A DNA stretch of 64,000 nt. Origin: Chryseobacterium sp. 7 (lineage in GTDB: Bacteria > Bacteroidota > Bacteroidia > Flavobacteriales > Weeksellaceae). Both the position numbers and the translations under genes were made by a program. Under the pieces are notes generated by a model. The model worked only from the letters and a program-made list of their open reading frames with translations. It was not told where the DNA came from and did not search any database. Of this stretch, positions 17,775 through 27,454 are shown one piece after another. Each line of letters opens with the position of its first letter. The first letter of the stretch is position 1. The stretch is taken from assembly GCF_003663845.1 (NCBI RefSeq), contig NZ_RCCA01000001.1, positions 1,302,001 to 1,366,000 on the forward strand, written 5' to 3'.

Positions 17775-19163
17775 TTAGAGTTTTTCAGCTGTTTTGGAAG
17801 AAAGGCCTTTTTTAATCATAATAACCCCCTTTTCTCCATCTTTGAAAATGAAAGAAATCTCGGAGTCATCATTCTGCAGGAAGAAGACGTCTTCTTTTTC
17901 AGCATGCATTCTTATTTTGGGATTCTTATTGTTCTGAATAAAAAGCTGACCGTTTTCATCCAAAATATGAATAATACTGTCATCTGAGAGCTGGTAATCA
18001 CCCACATATTTTTTAAGGACATCAGGACTCAATATTACTTCTTTCTTAGGTTGAGGAAGAGTGTAAGGCTGATTTAAAAGAGCTGCTAAAATAGTATTTC
18101 CCGCTTTCTCCAGCTTTTTACTGGTGATATTGTTCAAAAGGATAATGCAGAGGTCATCATCAGGAAGCATCGCAAAATAGCTCGTGGAACCTTCTATATT
18201 TCCACCATGGTTGATGAGCTTTTTACCGTAAAGATCATCAATAAACCAACCATAGCCATAACCGCTGAGAAAAGGAGTAGTAGCCTTTTTAAATGCTTCT
18301 TTGGAAATAATTTTATAATCTCTCAATCCTAAATAATAGTTGTAAAGATCTTCAACAGTACTGTAGATTTGACCCGCAGGTCCGGTTAATGTAGAATTCC
18401 AGACGTCTGTTCTTTCCTGTTTTGTTTTTGAAATATAGGAATAAGGAACCGTTTTGTACGGACTTTTCAGAGCCAGATAATTAAAGCCTGTATGTGACAT
18501 CTTCAGAGGATCTAAAATGATTTTTCTTACTGCATTTTCATAAGAAAGTCCGGTTATCTTTTCAATGATGAGCCCCAGTATAATATAGCCTGAATTGGTA
18601 TAGGAAAATTGAGTACCGGGTTCAAAATCCAGTGGTTCATTTTTAAAAAAGGAAAGTTCCTGATCTTTGGTTATAGATTTTCCCGTGAGAAGCAAGCTGA
18701 AAAATTCCTTATTGCGCAGTATTTCATAAATTCCGGACGTGTGGGTAAGGAGATGTTCAATGGTAATTTCATTTCCTCTGGGATAATCGGGAATAAACTT
18801 TGAGACAGGATCTTTAAAAGAAAGTTTCCCTTCTTCATTTAGCTTTACAATAACCAGGGCAGTGAATGATTTGGTTAAAGAAGCAATCTGATATACGCTT
18901 TTGTTCTGATTGGAGGTTTTCTTTTCGGCATCTTGCCAGCCGTATGATTTTTCGAAAATGTTTTTATTTTGATAATGAACGAAAGCAGTTCCGTTAAACT
19001 TATTAATTCCTGCAAATTCTTTTATAATGGCGTCTATTTCTTCTTTCTTCTTTTCCTGATTAAGGCTGCTTAGACTTGTCTGATTTTGAGCTTTTAAAGA
19101 AAAGAATGGACTGAACAGACAAAATAAACATCCCAAAGTAAAAATATGAAATTGAGGTCGCAT
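17775..19163 (-). CDS. Serine hydrolase, class C beta-lactamase/PBP4* family
   Basis: 462 residues with a signal peptide ending LKAQ. The catalytic SxxK is ASLTK (Ser95-Lys98), the YxN motif is FSYTNSGY near residue 185, and LINHGGN around 310 corresponds to the KTG/HxG element. A C-terminal beta domain (about 365-460) follows. The family includes D-aminopeptidases, esterases and peptidoglycan-modifying enzymes more often than true beta-lactamases, so resistance should not be assumed. It should be periplasmic. Confidence 0.88.
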   Translation of the reverse strand: MRPQFHIFTLGCLFCLFSPFFSLKAQNQTSLSSLNQEKKKEEIDAIIKEFAGINKFNGTAFVHYQNKNIFEKSYGWQDAEKKTSNQNKSVYQIASLTKSFTALVIVKLNEEGKLSFKDPVSKFIPDYPRGNEITIEHLLTHTSGIYEILRNKEFFSLLLTGKSITKDQELSFFKNEPLDFEPGTQFSYTNSGYIILGLIIEKITGLSYENAVRKIILDPLKMSHTGFNYLALKSPYKTVPYSYISKTKQERTDVWNSTLTGPAGQIYSTVEDLYNYYLGLRDYKIISKEAFKKATTPFLSGYGYGWFIDDLYGKKLINHGGNIEGSTSYFAMLPDDDLCIILLNNITSKKLEKAGNTILAALLNQPYTLPQPKKEVILSPDVLKKYVGDYQLSDDSIIHILDENGQLFIQNNKNPKIRMHAEKEDVFFLQNDDSEISFIFKDGEKGVIMIKKGLSSKTAEKL

Positions 19164-19220
19164 AGTATCAGGTTTTAAAACGGTTAAAAATAAGCATATT
19201 TTTGCTCATTTTTTTAAGAA

Positions 19221-19703
19221 CTAAAGGTTTTCAGCATATCGTCTCAAAGAATTATTGTATCTGGGCAAATGTTTTGATAGTGCTTTTAATGCTAAGGATA
19301 AAGCTTCTTTGTGTTCTCCGGCTGAAGAAAGGGACAGTGCTAAAAAAGAATCCACTGCATCATCCAGTTCATCAGAATAATTTGCTTTTTCTTCCCTTAA
19401 AATCCGGATGCTTTCTTCTGTTTTTCCATTATTTCTTAACGTGCTTGCCAGCTGAATTCTCGCTCTTCTTCTTCGCAAACCTGTTAATCCCTTTTCCAAT
19501 GCAGATCTGTACAAAGGTTCGGCTTCCTTTTCATGTCCGGTAGAATCAAAAGCACAAGCTTTTTCAAAATCAGCAATGGCTTGTGAATCTTCAGTCGTAA
19601 GCAAATCTACATGCTCTTTGATCTGCTGAATAAACGCTTCACTGCTTATTGTTCCCAGTTTAAGCCAGATATTTTGCAATTGAGTTTCCCAGTTTTGATC
19701 CAT
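19221..19703 (-). CDS. Tetratricopeptide-repeat protein
   Basis: 160 residues, all helical, no signal. TPR-like units are visible: DFEKACAFDSTGHEKEAEPLYRSALEKG, RIQLASTLRNNGKTEESIRILREEK, and SFLALSLSSAGEHKEALSLALKALSKHL. It resembles the single-domain tetratrico-peptide proteins found as stand-alone genes in many bacteria; the partner is unknown. It ends 57 bases before the serine hydrolase start on the same strand. Confidence 0.8.
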   Translation of the reverse strand: MDQNWETQLQNIWLKLGTISSEAFIQQIKEHVDLLTTEDSQAIADFEKACAFDSTGHEKEAEPLYRSALEKGLTGLRRRRARIQLASTLRNNGKTEESIRILREEKANYSDELDDAVDSFLALSLSSAGEHKEALSLALKALSKHLPRYNNSLRRYAENL

Positions 19704-19858
19704 TAATTAGATTTTGAACAAAGATATAAAATATTGAAAGTGAAGCATTGCTTTACTATTCTTATAATTTTCAAAATTATTGTCAGATTATGAATCCAAA
19801 AACGGAATTAAATATTTATTTTTGCTGGACTTAACAAAGATTAAAAAAATATTAAAAT

Positions 19859-20743
19859 ATGGCATCAGGCTTTTTTGCAATTTTGGATGATATTGCAGCA
19901 TTGATGGATGATGTAGCGGTTACCAGTAAGGTTGCTACCCAAAAGACTGCAGGAATTTTAGGAGACGACCTGGCTGTAAATGCAGAAAAAGCCACAGGCT
20001 TTCTTTCTTCAAGGGAAATTCCGGTTTTATGGGCAATTACAAAAGGTTCTTTTATCAATAAACTGATTATTCTGCCTATCGTCTTTTTACTTAATTGGCT
20101 GTATGCTCCGGCTATTAATTATGTATTGATCCTTGGAGGATTTTATCTGGCTTTTGAAGGCGTTGAAAAAGTAATAGAGTTTCTTTTTCACCGTGACAAA
20201 AAGGGCCATGAAGTGATAGAGGAAATTGAAGAAGACGAAAAAAGTTCTGAAGAAATTGAAAAAGAGAAAGTAAAATCGGCAATTACAACTGATTTTATTT
20301 TATCAATAGAGATCGTTATTATTGCTTTAGGAACAGTATTGGAAGAAAGTCATCCTTTCATTACACAGATTTTAGTAACGAGCCTGGTTGCATTTATTGC
20401 TACTGTTGGAGTGTATGGAATTGTAGCTTTGATTGTAAGAATGGATGATGCGGGGTTTAAATTAATAAAGAAAAGTAACGATAAAGGTTTTTTCGGGAGG
20501 CTTGGACATCTGTTAGTGAAGGCTTTACCTATTGTTATTAAAATATTAGGAGTTGTAGGAACAATTGCTTTAATAATGGTTGCCGGCGGAATTTTTCTGC
20601 ATAGGATTGAATTTTTCCATGGTATACTTCCAACTTGGCCAGATGTTTTGAAAGAGCTTACGCTGGGTATTGTTGGCGGATTGGTAGCGGTTGCTGTATT
20701 TACGTTAGGAAAAGGAGTTTATTCTTTAGCGACAAAAAAATAA
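19859..20743 (+). CDS. DUF808/YedI family inner-membrane protein
   Basis: 294 residues. The family N-terminus is clear (MASGFFAILDDIAALMDDVAVTSKVATQKTAGILGDDLAVNAEKATGF). Four to six hydrophobic segments follow, with a charged Glu/Lys-rich loop at about 120-142. The E. coli member YedI has no established function. It is transcribed alone and ends in a clear terminator. Confidence 0.93.
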   Translation: MASGFFAILDDIAALMDDVAVTSKVATQKTAGILGDDLAVNAEKATGFLSSREIPVLWAITKGSFINKLIILPIVFLLNWLYAPAINYVLILGGFYLAFEGVEKVIEFLFHRDKKGHEVIEEIEEDEKSSEEIEKEKVKSAITTDFILSIEIVIIALGTVLEESHPFITQILVTSLVAFIATVGVYGIVALIVRMDDAGFKLIKKSNDKGFFGRLGHLLVKALPIVIKILGVVGTIALIMVAGGIFLHRIEFFHGILPTWPDVLKELTLGIVGGLVAVAVFTLGKGVYSLATKK

Positions 20744-20767
20744 AACAGAATTAGAATTAAATAACCA

Positions 20768-20803
20768 AAAAAATCCTGTGCTCCAGAGAGTGCAGGATTT
20801 TTT
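20768..20803 (+). terminator. Terminator of the DUF808 gene
   Basis: Sixteen-base stem AAAAAATCCTGTGCTC/GAGTGCAGGATTTTTT (with wobble pairs) around CAGA, with A and T tracts that make it usable from either side. Confidence 0.8.
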
Positions 20804-20871
20804 ATGATCAGGCTCAAATATAATTTTGAAATATTAAACTTTGAATCTTGAGCCTTGAACTTTAAACAAAA

Positions 20872-20898
20872 AAAAGAGACTTTTTACAAGTCTCTTTT
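20872..20898 (-). terminator. Terminator of dnaJ
   Basis: Perfect 11-base-pair stem AAAAGAGACTT/AAGTCTCTTTT with a 5-base loop. The minus strand continues as TTTTGTTT. It begins 6 bases after the dnaJ stop. Confidence 0.8.
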
Positions 20899-20903
20899 CT
20901 ATA

Positions 20904-22022
20904 TTAATTGAATAAATCTTTTACTTTATCAAAAAAAGTTTTTTCTTTTCCGGATGGTTCTGCAACCATTTCTCCGCTGGACATCTGCTTTTCAAAGAAG
21001 TCTTTCTGGTCTTTGGTAAGCTTCTGCGGAGTCCAAACATTGATGTGGATGAACATATCTCCTTTACCATAACTGTCAATGCTTGGAAGTCCTTTTCCGG
21101 CTAATCTTAAGATTTTTCCAGACTGTGTTCCCGGATCAACAGTAATTTTTACTTTTCCACCTACTGTAGGAATTTCTTTTTTAGTTCCTAAAGCAGCTTC
21201 TGCAAATGAAACATACAGTTCCTGGTGAAGATTGTCACCTTCTCTCTTGATCACTTGATCTACTTCCTCTTCAATAATAACCAACAGGTCTCCCGGAACG
21301 CCTCCAAACGGAGCATCATTTCCTTTTCCTCTTACATTAAGCTGGATACCGTCTCTTGCTCCTGCCGGAATATTGATCGTGATTTCCTCTTCATCCTTGA
21401 TAAGACCCTGCGCGTTGGCTCCTGCAGGAATTTTGTCAGCAACTTTTCCAATTCCCTGACAAGTACCACAGGTTGTCTGAGTCTGCATTTGACCAAACAT
21501 GGTATTCATTACTTTTAACTGAACACCGGAACCGTTACAGGTAGGGCATGTTTTTGAAGTGGCACCTTCTGCCATCTTCATTTTTTTAACTTTGATGGTT
21601 TTCTGAGTACCGTTTACCATTTCCTCAAGGTTCAGCTTGATTCTGATTCTTAAATTAGAACCTTTCACCTGCTGACGGCCTCCGCCACCACCACCGAATC
21701 CTCCGAAACCACCACCGAAAATATCTCCAAACTGGCTGAAAATATCTTCCATGTTCATTCCGCCTCCGAAGCCTCCGCCTCCGAAACCACCGTTTCCGCC
21801 TACTCCGGCATGACCGAACTGGTCGTATCTAGCACGTTTCTGATCATCGCTTAAAACTTCGTAAGCTTCAGCAGCTTCTTTGAATTTTTCTTCGGCCTCT
21901 TTATCCCCTGGATTTTTATCCGGGTGGAATTTGATGGCCATTTTACGGTATGCTTTTTTTATTTCGTCGGCGGATGCAGATTTGCTGATCTCAAGAACCT
22001 CGTAATAATCTCTTTTTGACAT
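20904..22022 (-). CDS. dnaJ: Chaperone protein DnaJ with a reduced zinc domain
   Basis: 372 residues. J domain at 4-68 with HPD at 33-35, Gly/Phe-rich region at about 73-120, then a cysteine-rich region and the two C-terminal substrate-binding barrels. Ordinary DnaJ has four CxxCxGxG motifs. Here only two remain, CPTCNGSG (159-166) and CGTCQGIG (185-192); the first and fourth positions are replaced by non-Cys sequence. So zinc site II is present and zinc site I is missing. It works with DnaK and lies 101 bases downstream of grpE on the same strand. Confidence 0.96.
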   Translation of the reverse strand: MSKRDYYEVLEISKSASADEIKKAYRKMAIKFHPDKNPGDKEAEEKFKEAAEAYEVLSDDQKRARYDQFGHAGVGGNGGFGGGGFGGGMNMEDIFSQFGDIFGGGFGGFGGGGGGRQQVKGSNLRIRIKLNLEEMVNGTQKTIKVKKMKMAEGATSKTCPTCNGSGVQLKVMNTMFGQMQTQTTCGTCQGIGKVADKIPAGANAQGLIKDEEEITINIPAGARDGIQLNVRGKGNDAPFGGVPGDLLVIIEEEVDQVIKREGDNLHQELYVSFAEAALGTKKEIPTVGGKVKITVDPGTQSGKILRLAGKGLPSIDSYGKGDMFIHINVWTPQKLTKDQKDFFEKQMSSGEMVAEPSGKEKTFFDKVKDLFN

Positions 22023-22123
22023 GACAATTTTATAATTGATTATTGATAAATGATAAAAGATATTGTAAAGTTAATAAGTGAAATATTCATCTGTTATCAC
22101 TCATCATTTATCATTTATGAATT

Positions 22124-22660
22124 TTAATTTCCTGTTACTACTTTTGCAAAACGGATTACTTTATCACCTAAAATATATCCTGTTTCAATAACGTCTACGA
22201 TTTTTCCTTTCAAATCTTCCGATGGAGCAGGGATCTGAGTAATCGCTTCATGGAAATCAACATCAAAGCTGTCACCAGCTTTTACTTCCATTGTTTTTAA
22301 GCCTTTTTCGGTAAGTTTATTTTTGAATTTCTGATAGATCAGTTCTACACCTTGTAGGTCGGCCGGATTTCCGTTTTTAGCGATCTCTTTTAATGCTCTT
22401 TCAAAATCATCTAAAACCCCTAACATTGAAACCATCATCTCCTGGTTAGCGTATTGGAAGAATTCCATCTTCTCTTTGCTCGTTCTTTTTTTATAGTTTT
22501 CGAATTCAGCATACAATCTGATGTAACGGTCTTTTTCTTCTGCCAAAAGTTCTTCTGGAGAAGGAGCAGCTGTCACATTGTCCTGAGACGTTGCGTCATT
22601 CTGAACATTGTTTTCTTCCTGATTATTGATGCTTTCTTCGTTAATATCCTGGTTTTCCAT
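22124..22660 (-). CDS. grpE: Nucleotide exchange factor GrpE
   Basis: 178 residues. A disordered Asn/Glu/Gln-rich N-terminus (1-40) is followed by the long coiled coil (RYIRLYAEFENYKKRTSKEKMEFFQYANQEMM) and the beta domain with VEVKAGD-like and FDVDFHEAITQIP and VIETGYILGDKVIRFAKVVV-type motifs. GrpE releases ADP from DnaK. It is upstream of dnaJ and probably in the same transcript. Confidence 0.97.
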   Translation of the reverse strand: MENQDINEESINNQEENNVQNDATSQDNVTAAPSPEELLAEEKDRYIRLYAEFENYKKRTSKEKMEFFQYANQEMMVSMLGVLDDFERALKEIAKNGNPADLQGVELIYQKFKNKLTEKGLKTMEVKAGDSFDVDFHEAITQIPAPSEDLKGKIVDVIETGYILGDKVIRFAKVVTGN

Positions 22661-22757
22661 AATTCAATATTTATTTAATGATTGTTTGACAAAGAGCCTG
22701 CCAAATCTAAAATCAGGACATTAAGGCAGAAAAAGGAGTAATGGTGAATTGTGAATA

Positions 22758-22934
22758 CGTCAATGCGCTTCGCTTGTGAATTTTGAGTAGCATAAGTTTA
22801 AAACTTGACTTGCGAAGCAAAAATTGACCATTGACTAATATTTAAGTTGGATGTGTCAATCAGTTGCGCTTGTGAATTTATCCTGGTGTAGGATTAAAAA
22901 TTCACTTTGCGAAGCAAAAGTTCACTATTGACTA
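22758..22934. repeat. Two degenerate copies of a ~97-base hairpin-containing unit
   Basis: Each unit starts GTCAAT.. GCTTGTGAATTT and ends TTGCGAAGCAAAA.TT.AC.ATTGACTA, at 22758-22837 and 22856-22934. Within each, CTTCGC-type and GCGAAG-type stretches can pair. A further partial copy (TTCACTTTACGAAGTAAAC) runs into the 3' end of mntH. No gene is seen in 22661-22940. Confidence 0.5.
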
Positions 22935-22940
22935 TTCACT

Positions 22941-24272
22941 TTACGAAGTAAACGTCTGATAGAGTAGATACAGGTTTAAAACAATGATAATAATGGAAAT
23001 AATCCAAACACAGACTTTAAGAAATGGTTTGTTGACAAATTCGCCCATTTTAGCTTTATCATTGGTAAACATCACCAATGGAACTACTGCAAAACTAAGC
23101 TGCATAGATAGAATTACCTGGCTTAAAACCAATAATTCGGTTGTTCCCTGCTCGCCATAAAGAATAGCAACTATCAGTGCCGGAATTACGGCAATAAGTC
23201 TTGTGATCAGTCTTCTCAACCATGGTTTTAATCTGATATTCAAAAAACCTTCCATTACAATTTGTCCTGCAAGTGTTCCTGTCAATGTAGAATTTTGTCC
23301 TGAGGCCAGCAAAGCAATTGCAAATGCAATACTCGCCATGGAAGCACCTAAAATTGGGGTCAACATTTTATACGCATCATGAATATCCGCGACATGCTCG
23401 TTCCCTGTAGTATGGAATGTAGCGGCAGCCAGAATAAGGATTGCCGCATTAATGAAGAAAGCCAGCATCAGGGAAACAGTACTGTCTAGGGTTGCAAATT
23501 TTATGGCTTCCTTTTTTCCCTCCTTATCACGGGTATAATCTCTGGTCTGTACAATGCTGCTGTGCAGATACAGGTTGTGGGGCATTACCGTGGCTCCTAA
23601 AATCCCGATAGCAATATAAAGCATGGCAGGATTCTGAATGATTTCCTTCTGTGGAACCAAACCTCCCAGAATTTCATTAAAAGCAGGCTGTGAAATAATA
23701 ATTTCGTATACGAAACATGCCAGAATAATGAAGATAAGTCCTCCTACAATACTTTCAATCCATCGGAAACCTTTGGACTGAAGTAAAAGGATAATTAAAA
23801 CATCTACTGTGGTAATAACAATTCCCCAGGTTAAAGGAATATGGAATAATAAGTTTAATGCAATAGCAGAACCAATGACCTCGGCGAGATCACAGGCAGC
23901 AATAGCTATTTCGCAGAATATCCAAAGTATAAAATTGGTAGTGGGACTGAAATGGTCTCTACATGCCTGTGCCAAATCCCTTTCTGCAACTACGCCCAAT
24001 TTTACAGATAAATGTTGCAAAACCATCGCGAAAATATTAGAAATAAGGATCACAGAAAGCAGGGTATACCCGAACTGAGCTCCTCCTGCTATATCTGTTG
24101 CCCAGTTTCCGGGGTCCATATATCCTACGGCAATCATCAGGCCGGGACCTGCGAATGCCAGATATTTCCTCCAGAAAGTTGCATTTTTTGGAACTTTTAT
24201 AGAAGAATAAACCTCTGATAGAGAATGATTTGTTTTATCTTTTCGCCAGGCGCTTTTTATATTGAAACTCAT
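22941..24272 (-). CDS. mntH: Nramp-family divalent metal (Mn/Fe) transporter
   Basis: 443 residues with about eleven transmembrane segments. The metal-binding motif of helix 1 is MDPGNWATDIAGGAQFGY (DPGN), and that of helix 6 is ATVMPHNLYLHSSIVQTRD (MPH), both canonical for proton-coupled Mn/Fe uptake. The C-terminal residues are encoded in sequence resembling the repeat unit just downstream. Likely regulation by Mn or Fe is inferred from the family; no operator was identified. Confidence 0.95.
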   Translation of the reverse strand: MSFNIKSAWRKDKTNHSLSEVYSSIKVPKNATFWRKYLAFAGPGLMIAVGYMDPGNWATDIAGGAQFGYTLLSVILISNIFAMVLQHLSVKLGVVAERDLAQACRDHFSPTTNFILWIFCEIAIAACDLAEVIGSAIALNLLFHIPLTWGIVITTVDVLIILLLQSKGFRWIESIVGGLIFIILACFVYEIIISQPAFNEILGGLVPQKEIIQNPAMLYIAIGILGATVMPHNLYLHSSIVQTRDYTRDKEGKKEAIKFATLDSTVSLMLAFFINAAILILAAATFHTTGNEHVADIHDAYKMLTPILGASMASIAFAIALLASGQNSTLTGTLAGQIVMEGFLNIRLKPWLRRLITRLIAVIPALIVAILYGEQGTTELLVLSQVILSMQLSFAVVPLVMFTNDKAKMGEFVNKPFLKVCVWIISIIIIVLNLYLLYQTFTS

Positions 24273-24338
24273 AAATGTTAGAAATGACTAACAAATTTAA
24301 TTAAATAAATGTAAACAGAAGAATTAAGGCATAAAAAA

Positions 24339-24362
24339 ATCCCGGAAATTACTTCCCGGGAT
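24339..24362 (-). terminator. Terminator of the DUF937-OmpA gene
   Basis: Stem ATCCCGG/CCGGGAT with a ten-base loop, followed on the minus strand by seven T. It is 23 bases past the stop at 24386. Confidence 0.8.
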
Positions 24363-24385
24363 CTAATTTTTATTAAGTCTAAAGA

Positions 24386-25717
24386 TTATTTCGCAAATCT
24401 GATAGACATTTTTCTGTCAGCGGCTCTTTCAGCATCTGAAGCTTTTGCATCTACTTTAGCAAATTGACTTCCGTAACCGTCAGCAGCAATTACCTGTGCA
24501 CCAACTCCAGCTTTAGCTAAAGCAGCTTTAATGAATTCAGCTCTTGCTTTTGACAATTTTACGTTAGAAGCTTCGTTTCCTGTTTTATCAGTATAACCTC
24601 CCACTTTGATTTTTGCTTCAGGGAAAGCTTTAAGGATAACCACTAAGTTATCCAGCTGTCCTTGAGAACCTGCTTCAAGCTCAGTAGAACTTCCCATTTT
24701 GAAATTTACATGGTCAAAATCGTACCACTTGTCTTTCAATGCAGAATCATCAGCCGCATTTTTGTAACCGCCAGATTTCAGGAATGAAATCATCTGATCT
24801 TCCATACCACCTTTATAACCTTTTAACATTACTCCGTTAAGCTCAATGTCTTCATCGGTTTTAGCAGTGGTAGCAGCTGGTGTTGCTGTAGTAGCCGTAG
24901 CCGCTGTATCTGTAGTAGAACTTGTAGAAGCGGAGTCAGACGTAGTGGTAGTTGTAGTAGTTGTCTGTTTTTTCTCACACTGCTTCCATAAGAAATACGC
25001 AGCTGCGATCAATAATAAAAGCGGAAGCAACCATTTCCAGATTGAACCTCCGCCTTGATTATTGTTGTTGTTATTTTCAAATCTTTCTCTTACTTCTCTG
25101 GCTCCTTCAGATACATTTTCTCTAGCTGTAGCTACACCTTCTGCGATGTTATCTTTAGCTGTAGAAGTTACCGAAGAAACAGTTTCCTTCGCCTGGCCAA
25201 ACCAATTTTCAGCTCCTAATCCAAAGGAAGCCAAAGAAAGACCTGCAGGCAGTAAAGACGAAATAATGCCTTTCTGATCGTTCAGTAAGCTGGAAATACC
25301 TGAAGCACCCAAATTATTGTCTGCTGCATATTTTCCTACTGTACCTACCGTAGCTCCAGTCACCAGGTTTAACAAAGAACCTGCAGTGGTGTTGCTGACT
25401 CCTGAAAAACTAGCAATGGAATTAACTAATCCACTTACTTTATCTCCGAAAATTGAAGATAACAAGGTAGAGATGATAGGATTACTAGACGCCCCGCCTA
25501 ATAAATTTCCTAAAATTCCACTTGAAGAGGCTTGTGTAATAGCATCCACAACGCCAGGCTTATCTGCATTATTGGCTAATCCACCTACTACAGCAGGTAA
25601 TAATCCGCCAATTGCTTTAGAAATACCGGATTCACTTTCTCCAAACTGCGATGCAGCCTGTGAAACCAATGCGGGACCTAATTGTCCTTTAATTAAATCA
25701 ATGACATTTAAAGACAT
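24386..25717 (-). CDS. DUF937 protein fused to an OmpA-like peptidoglycan-binding domain
   Basis: 443 residues. Residues 1-180 are a DUF937/YidB-like region rich in Gly, Ser, Ala and Leu (IGGLLPAVVGGLANNADK). Residues 180-215 are charged, a single transmembrane helix follows at about 227-243 (WKWLLPLLLLIAAAYFLW), then a Thr/Ser/Ala-rich linker, and the C-terminal OmpA domain (about 330-443) shows GGYTDKTGNEASNVKLSKARAEFI. The helix suggests an inner-membrane protein with the OmpA part in the periplasm binding peptidoglycan and the DUF937 part in the cytoplasm. The role is unknown. Confidence 0.88.
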   Translation of the reverse strand: MSLNVIDLIKGQLGPALVSQAASQFGESESGISKAIGGLLPAVVGGLANNADKPGVVDAITQASSSGILGNLLGGASSNPIISTLLSSIFGDKVSGLVNSIASFSGVSNTTAGSLLNLVTGATVGTVGKYAADNNLGASGISSLLNDQKGIISSLLPAGLSLASFGLGAENWFGQAKETVSSVTSTAKDNIAEGVATARENVSEGAREVRERFENNNNNNQGGGSIWKWLLPLLLLIAAAYFLWKQCEKKQTTTTTTTTSDSASTSSTTDTAATATTATPAATTAKTDEDIELNGVMLKGYKGGMEDQMISFLKSGGYKNAADDSALKDKWYDFDHVNFKMGSSTELEAGSQGQLDNLVVILKAFPEAKIKVGGYTDKTGNEASNVKLSKARAEFIKAALAKAGVGAQVIAADGYGSQFAKVDAKASDAERAADRKMSIRFAK

Positions 25718-25835
25718 AATAAATAAATTTTTTTGATTAATGTTGACATAAATTTAAACAAAAATCCGTCCAAACGTCATTTTTTTTGAATATTTCTTTA
25801 AACTTTAATGATTTTACTCTAAATTATTAAAATTT

Positions 25836-27311
25836 TTAATAAGCTTTTGCGAATAATACACGTCTCTTAGAAGGTTTTCCGGAAATCAAAGAAATCCCTG
25901 CTTCTACATCATCATCCAAAGGAATACATCTGATTGTTGCCTTCGTTTCATCTTTAATTTGCTCTTCTTCTTCAGCGGTTCCGTCCCAATGAGCATAAAT
26001 GAACCCTCCTTTTTCTTCCAAAACTTTTTTGAACTCTTCGTAAGTATCTACTTTTGTGATATTATTTTTTCTGAATTCAAAAGCTTTATTATAGATATCC
26101 TGCTGAATCGTTTTCAATAACTCTTCAATGTAAGTATCAAGACCGTCAATAGAACGAATTTCTTTCGTCAGGTTATCTCTTCTTGCAATTTCCACAGATT
26201 TATTTTCAAGATCTCTTGGTCCCATTGCAATTCTTACAGGAACTCCTTTCAATTCATACTCTGCGAATTTCCAGCCTGGTTTGTTCTGAGTGTCATTGTC
26301 GAACTTCACAGAAATACCTTTTGCTCTCAGTTTAGCCTGAATATCCAAAGCCACTTCACTGATTTGCTCTAACTGCTCTTCTCCTTTAAAAATTGGAACA
26401 ATTACTACCTGAATTGGTGCCAAAGTAGGAGGTAGTACCAATCCGAAATCATCAGAATGAGTCATAATTAAAGCTCCCATCAGACGGGTTGAAGTACCCC
26501 ATGAGGTAGCCCATGCATGTTCAATTTTTCCTTCTTTGTTGGTGAATTTTACATCAAATGCTTTTGCGAAATTCTGTCCTAAGAAGTGAGATGTTCCTGC
26601 CTGTAAAGCTTTTCCATCCTGCATTAATGCTTCTATACAATAGGTTTCATCAGCTCCTGCAAATCTTTCAGATGGCGTTTTCAATCCCTGAATTACCGGC
26701 ATAGCCATAAAGTTTTCAGCAAAATCTGCATATACTTTATTCATCTTTTCTGCTTCTTCAATAGCTTCATCTTTGGTAGCGTGGGCAGTGTGCCCTTCCT
26801 GCCACAAGAATTCTGCAGTTCTTAAGAAAAGACGTGTTCTCATTTCCCAACGAACCACATTCGCCCATTGGTTGATCAATATCGGTAAGTCTCTGTAAGA
26901 CTGAATCCAGTTTTTGTAAGTATTCCAGATAATTGCTTCTGAAGTAGGACGAACGATAAGTTCTTCTTCCAGTTTCGCATCCGGATCTACAATCAGTTTG
27001 GATGGATTGTCCGGATCTGTTTTTAATCTGTAGTGGGTAACAACAGCGCATTCTTTTGCAAAACCTTCTGCATTCTTTTCCTCTGCCTCAAACAAGCTCT
27101 TGGGCACAAAAAGCGGGAAGTATGCGTTAACGTGACCTGTTTCTTTGAACTTTTTATCCATTTCATCACGCATTTTTTCCCAGATTGCATAGCCATACGG
27201 TTTGATCACCATACATCCACGCACGCCTGAGTTTTCAGCTAAATCAGCTTTTACAACCAGCTCATTATACCATTTGCTGTAATCTTCGCTTCTTGAGGTT
27301 AATTTTGCCAT
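25836..27311 (-). CDS. proS: Proline--tRNA ligase (short type)
   Basis: 491 residues from [19 protein letters not shown]. This is the eukaryote/archaea-like ProRS without the INS editing insertion. Class II motifs: motif 2 [27 protein letters not shown], motif 3 near [28 protein letters not shown]. The anticodon-binding domain (about 300-400) and a C-terminal domain ending in VLFAKAY complete it. A longer in-frame start at 27422 would begin inside the -7 box, and its extra residues are not ProRS-like, so ATG 27311 is preferred. Confidence 0.96.
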   Translation of the reverse strand: MAKLTSRSEDYSKWYNELVVKADLAENSGVRGCMVIKPYGYAIWEKMRDEMDKKFKETGHVNAYFPLFVPKSLFEAEEKNAEGFAKECAVVTHYRLKTDPDNPSKLIVDPDAKLEEELIVRPTSEAIIWNTYKNWIQSYRDLPILINQWANVVRWEMRTRLFLRTAEFLWQEGHTAHATKDEAIEEAEKMNKVYADFAENFMAMPVIQGLKTPSERFAGADETYCIEALMQDGKALQAGTSHFLGQNFAKAFDVKFTNKEGKIEHAWATSWGTSTRLMGALIMTHSDDFGLVLPPTLAPIQVVIVPIFKGEEQLEQISEVALDIQAKLRAKGISVKFDNDTQNKPGWKFAEYELKGVPVRIAMGPRDLENKSVEIARRDNLTKEIRSIDGLDTYIEELLKTIQQDIYNKAFEFRKNNITKVDTYEEFKKVLEEKGGFIYAHWDGTAEEEEQIKDETKATIRCIPLDDDVEAGISLISGKPSKRRVLFAKAY

Positions 27312-27419
27312 TATTTTTTTAAATTTTTTTAACTTTTGTACATTATTGTTATCTAAAAATAAAAATCTATTTTTGATAGATTTTTTTACCAGTGTTTGGT
27401 ACATTTTTGGTACAGATTG

Positions 27420-27427
27420 CAAATATA
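27420..27427 (-). promoter_or_regulatory. Candidate -7 box for proS
   Basis: The minus strand reads TATATTTG, an exact TAnnTTTG, giving a leader of about 100 bases to the chosen ATG. The only 144 bases between proS and the divergent lipoprotein gene must hold both promoters. Confidence 0.45.
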
Positions 27428-27454
27428 ATTTAAATTAAAAATTTTTACGTTATC

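Noticed and set aside
17775..19163. Antibiotic-resistance beta-lactamase
   Set aside because: The SxxK/YxN family is broad and this protein has an extra C-terminal beta domain typical of peptidases/esterases; resistance cannot be inferred.
24846..25736. Several plus-strand frames opposite the DUF937-OmpA gene
   Set aside because: They are low-complexity mirror images of its Thr/Ala/Ser-rich coding sequence.
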